This document shows positions 40,724-51,000 of a DNA stretch of 64,000 nt, one piece after another. Each line of letters begins with the position of its first letter. Positions within the stretch are counted from its first letter, which is position 1. Position numbers and translations under genes: made by a program. The notes under the pieces are model-generated. The model was not told where the DNA came from and did no database searches. It saw only the letters and a program-made list of their open reading frames with translations. This DNA comes from Closterium sp. Naga37s-1 (Eukaryota > Streptophyta > Zygnematophyceae > Desmidiales > Closteriaceae). The DNA lies in contig CANJKZ010000934.1 in NCBI GenBank assembly GCA_947471745.1, positions 1 to 64,000 of the forward strand, written 5' to 3'.

Positions 40724-41002
40724 TGTTATGAATGAACTTGCAGAGTGCGCAGTAAAACGAATAACGAGAATGATTGAGTACTGAATTGATACAATGAACA
40801 CATTAAGTGACGAGGCTTAAATAGGGGAAGTCCTAGCTAGGCGAAGAGGTAGGGCGAAGATGGCTCGGTGATGGTTGCGATTGGAGCGGAGGCCGACTCG
40901 GGGGTGGTTCGGTGCGACGAATTATGGCGAACAGATTTGTCGCGTGACCCTCGGGATGGCCTCGCTAACGAGTGCCTCAGTAAGGATTTGTAAATCCTTA
41001 CA
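40724..41002 (-). repeat. Isolated LTR, minus orientation (279 bp)
   Basis: Read on the minus strand it begins TGTAAGGATTT and ends CATTCATAACA, giving TG...CA ends, and is followed by two bases and a TGGTATCAGAGC primer site. It is therefore the 5' LTR of a minus-strand retrotransposon whose interior and other LTR were not found in the window. It differs from the 1018-bp LTRs of the complete element. It is a remnant of uncertain age. Confidence 0.75.
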
Positions 41003-41797
41003 CTTTCCCTTTGAGATAGCCAGTGGATAGAAGGGCGTCACACTTCGTCAACGCCAACGGAGTTCGTTGCAATGGTCTTCCACGTGAATGAAGTTTGGTT
41101 GCACGCTGGTGTTGGAATGGTTCGTTCCCAACGTCGATTGGCTCTTATTTCCCCAACAACCACGTGGCTTTGCGTGGATTGGATCATCATGTTCCTCACC
41201 CACCAATTCCAAGCGTTCACAACTTCCACCCGGCATAACAAGCTGGGATTCTGAAATCACGTTATCACACAATTGATCCAGTCCGTTCATTCGTCCCGTC
41301 CTATGCGCTTCGTTGCCGCATCACGATTTATTTTGTTAGTCAGAGCAGCATTTCCGCTGGCTTAGCGGCATACCGACAGAACCACATCAGGAGGAGCGTA
41401 TACTTCTCAGCTCGTGCTCGGCTCGGGCATGTGTGACGGCTCTCCCGCGTTACGGGTCTCAGACGGTTAGACTTTCCCGCGCTCGTCGCTGCACTGCAGC
41501 GCCGGTCGAGTGGCGCGCCGTTCCGTCTAGCGGTACTGCAGGCCGCCATGGCGCGCCGAGCACGCCTTGAGGCGGCTGTTCGACCGAGAATACGAGAATT
41601 GGTAATTGTGCCTCTGCATTGTTGATTTGTGACGAATCGTTCTGACGAGGTGTGGAAGGCTAGCCTGGGTAGGCGCGCCAGCGAGCAGGCAGCGGCGACA
41701 CGGGGGGCAGTTAGAGGATCGGAGTTTCAGGCTTGCGGGAGAAGGGGGTCGGGGAGACGTGGATCAGCGGAGTTCGGGGGAGCGATCTCGCAACGCC
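41003..41797 (+). promoter_or_regulatory. Upstream region of the transporter-phosphatase gene
   Basis: No coding region seen. Two CACGTG cores (G-box/E-box type) lie at 41081-41086 and 41161-41166, the second within a CCACGTGG palindrome, and a reverse CCAAT word (attgg) lies close to 41137. These words match plant bZIP/bHLH and NF-Y sites, but their use here is inference. The region becomes GC-rich towards the start codon. No clear TATA box was found. Confidence 0.35.
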
Positions 41798-44700
41798 ATG
41801 AACGGCACGGGCACGGGCACGGGCACGGGCACGGGCATGGGCGTGAGCGGGGCGCGGGTGGCGGAGTTGCTGGGCGAGCTGGCGGCGATGGAGGCGACGG
41901 TGTCGTCGCTGCAGAGCGACGTGAGCGACAGCGTGTACCTCGTCGCCAACATCTGGCGCATCACCGGCACCACCTTCGTGCTCCTCATGCAGGTACTATT
42001 ACTCGTCGCTCCCCCTCGTGCAGCTACCACTCGTCGCCCACCTCGCCGCGCCCCCACTCGTGCCCGCCCTCACTCGTGCTCGGCTGAGCCCGTCTCGTCT
42101 CTCCCGTTGGGTCTCCACCTCACCTCCGCCCTCCCCAATACCGAACGCCTTGTTGCCCTTCGCCCTCGTGTGCGGGTGGTGCGTGCAGCTGGGGTTTTCG
42201 CTGCTGGAGGCGGGGCACGTGCGGTTCAAGAACACGCGCAACATAATGATCAAGAACGTGCTCGACACGTGCGTCTCCGCCATCGCCTTCTGGCTCTTCG
42301 GCTACGCCATCGGCTTCGGCGAGGGCACGCGCGTCTTCGGCTGGGCCAACCCCGACGGCTCCGTGAGTGCCTTTCCCTGCGCCATGCCCCATGAGGCGAG
42401 AGGCTCACTATCACTGCCCAGTGGTAGATGGGTCTCAAGGGACTCATTCTCCTGCGCCTCTCTTTCTCCAAATGTGCTCATCCTGCCTTCACTGCATGCA
42501 CGTTACCACCCATCGCCATCTCCCCATCCATGCCTTTCCCCGCTGCCCTGCATGCCCCGCCTTGCTCCCTGCATGCCCCGCCTTGCTCCCTGCATGCCCC
42601 GCCTTGCTCCCTGCCCCCCTCTCTTGACCGTGGCAGGTGGCGTTCGCAGGAGGGCAGAACTACGTGCAGTTCTTCTACGCCTTTGCCTTCTGCGCCACCT
42701 CCGCCACCATCTTCGCCGGGGCCGTGGCCGAGCGCACACACCTCGCAGCCTACCTGCTCTTCAAGTGAGCGCCCTCTGATCTTCAACTCAACGCCCTCTG
42801 CTCTTTAAGCTCTCGCTCTATGCTCTTCAAATGCTCTCTCTCACACATCCCCTAAACACGATTCACCAGAACAACACATCATGTGCTCACACTTCCCTGG
42901 CACCCTGCCATTCTGCCGCCCAGTGCCCACTGCCCTCACCCATGTCATCCACACCCCCTCCCCCCCACCTCCCTGCTTCCCTCCGACTGCCCCAGTTTCG
43001 TGCTGGCGGCGCTGATCTACCCGGTGATAGCGCACGTGCTGTGGAGCAGCAACGGGTTGCTGTCGCCAGCGCGGGGGGCGGTGATCCTCAACACCAATGG
43101 CGTGCTGGACAACGCCGGGTCCATGGTCGTGCACGTCACGGGGGGGGTCACCTCCCTCGTGGGCGCGTGGATGGTGGGGCCGCGCATCGGCCGCTTTGAC
43201 ATCGACGGCAAAGTCGTGCCGTTCAAGGGCCACTCCATGGTGAGATGCCATGCCACTCCATGGTGAGATGCCATTCCACTCCATGGTGAGATGCCATGCC
43301 ACTCCATGGTGAGATGCCATGCCACTCCATAAGAGCACAGGGCCCTGTCACCGTGCAGAACCCCACATAACACATGCTCATGCCATGCTGCTACGCGTTC
43401 GTTCATTCCCGCCCTCTTCTTTCCATGTCATCTCCTCACCCAAGCCCTTCCCCCCCCTTAGGTGTTTGTGGCGGCGGGCACCATCATCCTGTGGACGGGG
43501 TTCTACGGCTTCAACGGCTGCAGCGTGGACTACCTGGGGGAGGACCCGCTGGACTGGAGTGCTGAGGTGGCGCGCGTGTGCGTCAACACCACCATCTGCG
43601 CCGCTGCTGCCGGGGTCACCGTGTGGACGCTCACGTACCGGCGGCGAGAGCCGGTGCCGGAGGACACGTTCAATGGGGTCATTGGGGGCCTCGTGGCTGC
43701 CTGCGCCACCAGCTCCCTCGTTGAGCCCTGGGCCGCCTGCGTCATCGGTGTGCCTCCTCTCACCCCCTGCTCTCTTTGTCTCTCCGCGTCTTCCATCTCC
43801 GCTGCACTTGATTCTCGTCTCGCTCCTGCCACATGGCCCTCGCCACCTGCCACCCTCGTCCCTTCATTCTCGTCTCGCTCCTGCCACATGGCCCTCGCCA
43901 CCTGCCACCCTCGTCCCTTCATTCTCGTCTCGCTCCTGCCACATGGCACTCGCCACCTGCCACCCTCGTCCCTTCATTCTCGTCTCGCTCCTGCCACATG
44001 GCCCTCGCCACCTGCCACCCTCGTCCCTTCATTCTCGTCTCGCCTCGCCATTCCTCTGCCCGAGCATGTGAGCAGGCATGGGAGCGGGGGCGCTGTACCT
44101 TCTGGGCACGTGGGTCATGCTCCGATGCCAACTAGATGATCCCGTGCAGGTGTGACCCGTGCAGGTGTGACCCGTGCAGAAATCTAATCAGCTGTGCACA
44201 TATCTGCATAACTCCACCCACTTATGCTCGCTTCTGTCACTGTCATTCCCACCACCTCTCACCATCAACCCCCCAACCCCCCACCCACCCACCCCAATTG
44301 CGAGTTTTAGGCAACGCCGGTGCATCTGGTGTGTGGGTCGTGGGGCGGGGTGGCGGTGGGGTTTTTTGCGAGTCCGGCCAACATCAGCCGCACCTACAAC
44401 ATTGCCCAGCCCCTCTCCTGCGGCGTCTTCTACGGCTGCTCCGGCTGGCAGCTCCTCGTGCAGGTGCACTGCGCCGTGTGTCTACCAGTGCACGTGCGCC
44501 CATTCTTCTGTGCACTCTGGCGCCTGCCAGCCACTAACGTGCTCTCCCTGCGTCGTAGTTTGCCCTCATCTCACCCCCTCTCCCTTCCCCCCCACCTCGC
44601 TTGCTTTCTCTCTCTCCCTCACCCCCCCCCCGGTCCCATGGCATGGCAGATCCTGGGGCTGGTGATAGTGTACATGTGGGTGGGCGCCACGGCGCTCTTC

Positions 44701-46836
44701 CTCTTCTACGGGCTGCACTTCTTCGATGTGCTGCGCGTCAAGAGGCACCAGGAGGAGGTGAGCAGCCGAGGCACCAGGAGGTGAGCCCATGGCGCGTCAA
44801 AAAGAGGGGCATGGCACGAGGTGTGGCCAAGTGTGGGAGGTAGAGAGCAGGGAAGCAACTCACACGTATGCTTTTCCTCTGTCGGTTATTGCCATTACCA
44901 CCACACATGTTCTCGCCCCCCCTCATTCTCCCGCTCTCGCCCCCTGTGCCCCTTGTGCCATCACCCAACCCCCCAATGGCAGGTGGGGTTGGACGTGGTG
45001 TTCCACGGGGGCGACGAAGCTGACGACGTGGAGGGCGACCAGCACGGCCACGCGCGCCGCTTTGCCTCCCGCCGCTGGCAGCAGCTCGGCCTCTCCACCC
45101 TCTCCGCCGTGCCGCGCGGCTTCTTCAGCCCCTCGCGCTGGCTGCGCGCCTCCACGCGCCTCTGCTCGCGCGACGGCCGCAGCACGGCGGACGGGGACGG
45201 CATGAGTGTGCGCAAGCGGCGGGACGTGTGGCACCGGGCGCTGGACTGCACAGGGCTGGGGCAGCTGTCGCTGGCCATGTATGAGGCCAACTACGTCATG
45301 GAGGACGCCGTTGAGGTGGAGGCGGGGTCGGGGGGGGTGTACCTCGGTGTGCATGATGGGCATGGCGGCAGTGAGACCGCGGAGTTCCTGCGCCACACGC
45401 TCTACAACAACCTCAAGAGTGCGTGCACTGCCGCCCCACTGCCATGCTCGCTCCACTGCTCTACTTTGCTGTCCCATCTGCTGCTTGCATTTCCCCCACC
45501 CACTGTTTCCACCCTCTCCGTCCCCCCTTCCCTTACAACCACCAGAGGAGTTCCTACGCGGGGGAGGAGCGGTGTCGGTGGAGGCGCTGCGGCGGGGGTT
45601 TGCGGAGACGGAGAGGCAGTTCACGGCGCGCGTGAGGGACAGCTTCCTCGACTCGCCGCACCTCGCCACCGTGGGGGCGTGCTCTGCTGTCGCCATCGTC
45701 ACTCGCAGCGCCCTCTGGGTCGCCAACGTGGGCGACTGCCGTGCTGTGCTGGGGCAGGTGAGACTGCTGGGCCGTGCTGGGGAATGCCTGACTGATAAGT
45801 GTGTTACCTGGACCATTCAACCTTCACTCAGCCCTCTCGTTCTCCCTTCCCCGCCCGGCCATTCTGCCCATCCAGGTGCGGCACACGGGGGACGGCCTAG
45901 AGTGCCGTGCGCTACAGATGTCAGAGGACCACAACCTGAGCTTCCAGGCCATCCGCGACCGCTACCGCGAGGAGCACGCCGACATGCCCGACGCCGTCAC
46001 GGAGAAGCGCGGGCGCTACCGCGTCAAGGGCAAGATCACTGTCACCCGCGCCTTCGGGGACCTCTACCTCAAGTCGCACGACTTCAACCGCGAGCCGCTC
46101 TTCTCCCGCTTCCGTGTCGCCGAGCCCTTCAACCCGCCGCTGCTCTCCACCGACCCGCACGTGGCGGTGCGCCTGCTGGCGCCGCATGATGCGTTCGTGG
46201 TGGTGGCGTCGGACGGGCTGTTTGAGCTGCTGAGCAACCAGGAGGTGGTGGACATGGTGGCCGTCTCCCCGCGCAAAGACATCGCCCGCCAGCTCATCCG
46301 TGCTGCCCTGCGGCGCGCGGCGGAGCGCACGGAGGTGCCGTACGGCGAGCTGCTGCGCATGGCGTCGGGGCAGCGGCGGTCGTACCACGATGACATCACC
46401 GTTGTCGTCTTCTTCTTTGACCATGATGCCATCCGCAAGGAGGCCGCCCGCAACCAGCCACAATGGAGCAAGGTCAGCCGCCCATTCCCTCCCCGCTCTC
46501 CCCATGCACTCATTCCCCCTTCCAGCTTGCCCTCTCCCTGTTGCTGCATCTCATCCCAGCGTCAGCATGCCCCTCTCCGCCCCTCTGCCCCCTTCCACCC
46601 CTCCCCTCTGCCGGTGTCCCTGTGGTGCATGGGAGCAGGACGTATCGCTCAAGGGCGGGGTGAGTGTGGATGCGGCGGGGGCAGTGGTGAGCGACTTCAA
46701 CGTGATCAGCAGCGTGCACGGCGCCACCGCTGCGCGCTCCCTGCTCGCCCGCTCCATCGGCTCCACCAACAACCTTGCTGCCGCCTCCACACTTAGTGCA
46801 TCGCTCATAGAGGACTCGGCGCTGGAGATTGAGTAG
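41798..46836 (+). CDS. Ammonium transporter fused to PP2C Ser/Thr phosphatase (934 aa)
   Basis: Exons: 41798-41992, 42189-42362, 42637-42764, 42996-43239, 43462-43747, 44076-44149, 44311-44463, 44650-44757, 44983-45418, 45546-45757, 45876-46472, 46637+2 (46639)-46836. All introns are GT-AG, and the frame closes at 935 codons. The start is the first in-frame ATG. Residues 1-475 are an AMT: MQLGFSLLEAG, NIMIKNVLD, the DNAGSMVVHVTGG signature with its Asp and first pore His, LWTGFYGFN, VEPWAA, and TPVHLVCGSWGG with the second His. The C-terminal EVGLDVV-HGG motif follows. After a basic linker, residues 547-865 are a PP2C resembling plant clade D: MED (560-562), DGHGG (579-583), GDCRAVLG, ASDGL (Asp 783), HDDITV (842-843). 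Metal-binding residues are all present. Exon 9 carries the AMT tail and the phosphatase start without a break, so this is one gene. Expected role: plasma-membrane ammonium transport or sensing with a cytosolic phosphatase. Residues 870-934 match nothing I recognise. Boundaries are inferred. Confidence 0.88.
42546..42615. repeat. 21-bp minisatellite in intron 2 of the fusion gene
   Basis: ctgcatgccccgccttgctc recurs about three times just before the pyrimidine tract of the acceptor for exon 3. Confidence 0.8.
43231..43330 (+). repeat. 23-bp repeat that copies the 5' splice site of intron 4
   Basis: The last bases of exon 4 plus the intron start (cactccatg/gtgagatgcc) are repeated four times. 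GTGAGA donors stand at 43240, 43263, 43286 and 43309. Only the first keeps the expected AMT frame; the in-frame read-through meets a TGA at 43264-43266. Confidence 0.9.
43811..44045. repeat. 55-bp minisatellite in intron 5 of the fusion gene
   Basis: The unit starting attctcgtctcgctcctgcc recurs at 43811, 43866, 43921 and 43976, exactly 55 bp apart, with a partial fifth copy at 44031. It occupies most of the intron. Confidence 0.93.
44141..44179 (+). repeat. 15-bp repeat that copies the 5' splice site of intron 6
   Basis: cccgtgcag/gtgtga is repeated so that GT donors stand at 44150 and 44165, with a third gtgcag lacking a following GT. Because the unit is 15 bp, use of the second donor would stay in phase but add GTG TGA, a stop codon. 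Confidence 0.9.
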
Positions 46837-47157
46837 AGCACAGCAGACAAGAATCCACAAACATATACGGTATTATTTGTATTTATTTATTTTTATCATG
46901 GTCTTGTCCTATGATGGACAGCACTTGTATGCAGGTAACAGTTTAACCTTGCTTGCTGGCTTTCTTGGCGCCAGAGCCAAGCCACCATCCCACCTTGGTG
47001 GGAGTGCAGAGCAGACCAGGCCAACAAGCTGCCCCAATGGGGGCTTGTTCGTCATTGCTCCAAAAGTGTGCTGCTTCAGGTTTGGCCTTGCTTTTGGCCA
47101 ACTGTCGGCACAAGATGCTGCCTGTCCAGTGATTCCAACAGCGAATGAGCACATGGT
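46837..47157. other. 3' flank of the fusion gene, no gene seen
   Basis: An AT-rich run (tatttgtatttatttatttttat) at 46876-46899 may be the polyadenylation region. The rest is unassigned. A minus-strand frame ending SGAKKASKQG near 46945 has no start and resembles no family I can name, so it is not called. Confidence 0.4.
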
Positions 47158-47721
47158 TACCGTAATCACCCGGACATACCACCCGCCGAAATTGTAGACC
47201 CCCCGGGTGGCTTGTGCGGGGTGGGTGTTATAGTTGACCCCGTTTGTACTATACCCCCCCTTTTGGGGTGATTTTTTATAACACCCCCTTTTTTACACAG
47301 AATGCCTTATTTTAGGTGTTAACGAGTATGTGCAATGACGGGGGGACATCGCGACGATCACTTTTTGCACGAAATTACATGGTAATTTCGAAAGTATCTG
47401 CTGGGGTCACCTCCGTCCCACTTTTTCACTGTTGCCACGCTGGTAGTTCTTTCGCTATCAAGTGGCCAAAGAGGTGCCACCTCGCAACTTCAAGGAGTCG
47501 TCAATGTTGTCGTCGAAACTGACAATCTCGCTTCCAACTGTGATGCTAAACCAACCTTGAAAACACCCAATCTGCCTATTTATAGAAACCCTTACACTAA
47601 AAAAATGTCATATATATGCACCCGGGTGGTATGTAGCTTTTTCCTATGAGAAGACCCCCCACCATTTTTTTGCTGTATTTAAAGTAAGACCCTAGGGTGT
47701 TATGTCCGGGTGATTACGGTA
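47158..47721. mobile_element. MITE (non-autonomous DNA transposon), 560 bp, TA target site
   Basis: Terminal inverted repeats of about 25 bp match at 24 of 25 positions: 47160-47184 starts ccgtaatcacccgg, and 47695-47719 ends ccgggtgattacgg. Both are flanked by TA (47158-47159 and 47720-47721), as in Tc1/mariner-type (Stowaway-like) elements. The interior has no coding frame for a transposase. Subterminal C-rich/G-rich words (gaccccccgggtgg, gcacccgggtgg) recur near both ends. It is more AT-rich than the genes on either side. Its near-perfect ends suggest a fairly recent copy. Confidence 0.82.
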
Positions 47722-48027
47722 TGCTGAGCTCCAAATTCGTGCCACTCAATGAGAGCAATTCAAAAGAGCGATCCAGCATTGTTCGTTCCATGCAAGCAAA
47801 CCAATTCAAATAAGTATATCAATAGGAAGCAAGTATTTACGGTATACATAAGGGTTGCTTGGGTTAGTATTCTGACGATAACTTTGAGAGATGGGGATCA
47901 CAGGCCATGGCCTATAGACAAGCCAGATGGCATTATTGGGAAAAGCATACGGTAATCAAGACCATGTGTTGCTGTGTGCTGACATGTGCTGCCATGTGCA
48001 TTCATGAACGCACACACATGCAGGGCA
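47722..48027. other. Intergenic, 3' flank of the methyltransferase gene
   Basis: AT-rich, no coding region seen. It probably holds the 3' UTR of the minus-strand ATX-type gene. A 15-bp word at 47945-47959 is an inverted near-copy of the MITE edge at 47711-47725. Confidence 0.4.
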
Positions 48028-51000
48028 TCACAGGGGGGCGGTGGGGGGCTGCCAGGGCAGCAGCTCGCTGCGAGGGGCCCACATGGCCACGTCGCCATCC
48101 GCATCATCATCGTCGCCCCTCAGAATGTTCACCACGCCACGGCACCCGCTGCTGCCACAGTTGCACGCCAGCTGCTCGTCCTGCGAGTCAAACCTGTGGG
48201 GGGGAGGAGGGGAGGGGGGGAAGGGAAGGGGATGGGATCACGGTCAAGAGGCATGGGTATGGTTATGGTCAAAAGGGGGCGAGAGGGCAGTAGATGGATG
48301 AGCAGCTCAACAACAAGGCAGTTGGAAATGGGCGTGCGGTGGTCGGTGGGAGAGGGTGGGGAGGGCTCAGGGCCGTGCCTGTAGTCGTAGGTGAGTTCCT
48401 CGCCAGCCATGATGTCCCGGCGGGCAAAGATGACAATGCGCTCCTCCGCACTCGCCTGCACCACCCTCGAGTAGCAGTTGGGCTGCATGGGGCGGAGGGA
48501 AGGAGAGTGGAGATGGAATGGCAGGATACGTGAGACGAGAATGAGGGGTGTTGTGACGGGCACATGCAGGCATGGGCAGGTGGGAAACCTGCCCATTCTC
48601 AAGTGAGCGACATAGATGACAGGAGAGAAACAAGACGCGAGAGAGGCTGCAGCAGAGCCTAACAGCACACGACATGCAGAAAAGAGCAAAGAGCATGGAT
48701 GGAGTGGGACTGACGTTGCAGGAGTGGTTGATGAGGTGCGCTATGGTGCCCGCCTTGGTGGCATCCACCACTCGCTTGCTGTCGATTCTGAACATGTACG
48801 TGCCCGCTCCCTGTGTCACGCGCAACAGCCGTTCGCCACGCAGGCACCGCACACACATGTGCCACACATGCATCACACACCGTGTTCCAAGCAATGAACC
48901 ATGCATCACACACCGTGTGTCAAAGCAATGCACCATGCATCACACACCGTGTGTCAAAGCAATGCACCATGCATCACACACCGTGTGTCAAAGCAATGCA
49001 CCATGCATCACACACCGTGTGTCAAAGCAATGCACCATGCATCACACACCGTGTGTCAAAGCAATGCACCATGCATCACACACCGTGTGTCAAAGCAATG
49101 CACCATGCATCACACACCGTGTGTCAAAGCAATGCACCATGCATCACACACCGTGTGTCAAAGCAATGCACCATGCATCACACACCGTGTGTCAAAGCAA
49201 TGCACCATGCATCACACACCGTGTGTCAAAGCAATGCACCATGCATCACACACCGTGTGTCAAAGCAATGCACCATGCATCACACACCGTGTGTCAAAGC
49301 AATGCACCATGCATCACACACCGTGTGTCAAAGCAATGCACCATGCATCACACACCGTGTGTCAAAGCAATGCACCATGCATCATCACACACCGTGTGTC
49401 AAAGCAATGCACCATGCATCACACACCGTGTGTCAAAGCAATGCACCATGCATCACACACTGTGTGTCAAAGCAATGCACCATGCATCACACACCGTGTG
49501 TCAAAGCAATGCACCATGCATCACACACCGTGTGTCAAAGCAATGCACCATGTATCACACACCGTGTGTCAAAGCAATGCACCATGCATCACACACCGTG
49601 TGTCAAAGCAATGCACCATGCATCACACACCGTGTGTCAAAGCAATGCACCATGCATCACAGACAATGTGTCAAAGCAATGCACCATGCATCACACATCA
49701 AACACCACGCCCATACATCCACCAGGCAGAGAAGCAATGAGTAACGGAGACATGGAGAAATGACCTGGTGCAAAGGAAAAAGAGTGGTTGCGGCAATGAA
49801 AGGGTGGTGCAGCGCAGTTATTAAGGTTGCAGTGTACGGAGAAGCATACATACCACGAGTGAGTCGTAGCAGCGCCTCTCCCTCAAGTCTGCCACCACTG
49901 GCCGCACCACCTCGCCTCCGTACTCTATGATCTGATGGGACAGCACAGCATGGGCACCACAGCATGGGCACCACAGCATGGGCACCACAGCATGGGACAT
50001 AGAAACAGGTTTGAGCAAGACGAGAAAGAGGGAAGACGTTTAGGCGAACGCAAGAGGAGCGGTGATACCACACACTGCACGGTGATACCTCACACTGGAC
50101 AGTGATACCTCACACTGCACGGTGATACCACACACTGCACGGTGATACCACACACTGCACGGTGATACCACACACTGCACGGTGATACCACACACTGCAC
50201 GGTGATACCACACACTGCACGGTGATACCACACACTGCACGGTGATACCACACACTGCACGGTGATACCACACACTGCACGGTGATACCACACACTGCAC
50301 GGTGATACCACACACTGCACGGTGATACCACACACTGCACGGTGATACCACACACTGCACGGTGATACCACACACTGCACGGTGATACCACACACTGCAC
50401 GGTGATACCACACACTGCACGGTGATACCACACACTGCACGGTGATACCACACACTGCACGGTGATACCACACACTGCACGGTGATAACCACACACTGCA
50501 CGGTGATACCACACACTGCACGGTGATACAACACACTGCACGGTGATACCACACACTGCACGGTGATACCACACACTGCACGGTGATACCACACACTGCA
50601 CGGTGATACCACACACTGCACGGTGATACCACACACTGCACGGTGATACCACACACTGCACGGTGATACCACACACTGCACGGTGATACCACACACTGCA
50701 CGGTGATACCACACACTGCACGGTGATACCACACACTGCACGGTGATACCACACACTGCACGGTGATACCACACACTGCACGGTGATACCACACACTGCA
50801 CGGTGATACCACACACTGCACGGTGATACCACACACTGCACGGTGATACCACACACTGCACGGTGATACCACACACTGCACGGTGATACCACACACTGCA
50901 CGGTGATACCACACACTGCACGGTGATACCACACACTGCACGGTGATACCACACACTGCACGGTGATACCACACACTGCACGGTGATACCACACACTGCA

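Noticed and set aside
41759-41797. Upstream in-frame extension of the fusion gene
   Set aside because: It begins with GTG; the first ATG in frame is at 41798.
43231-43330. 12-bp match (cactccatggtg) between the satellite monomer and the exon 4 border of the fusion gene
   Set aside because: Short enough to be chance given the number of comparisons; flanks do not match.
46943-47182. Minus-strand frame ending SGAKKASKQG, at first glance like a histone tail
   Set aside because: No histone-fold motif in phase, no proper start, and it overlaps the MITE end.
47945-47959. Second MITE end forming a nested element with 47711-47725
   Set aside because: Only a 15-bp inverted similarity with one mismatch; no flanking duplication.
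48674-49763. Long plus-strand frames with repeated HHTPCVKAM words
   Set aside because: By-product of the 34-bp array in an ATX intron, antisense to the gene.
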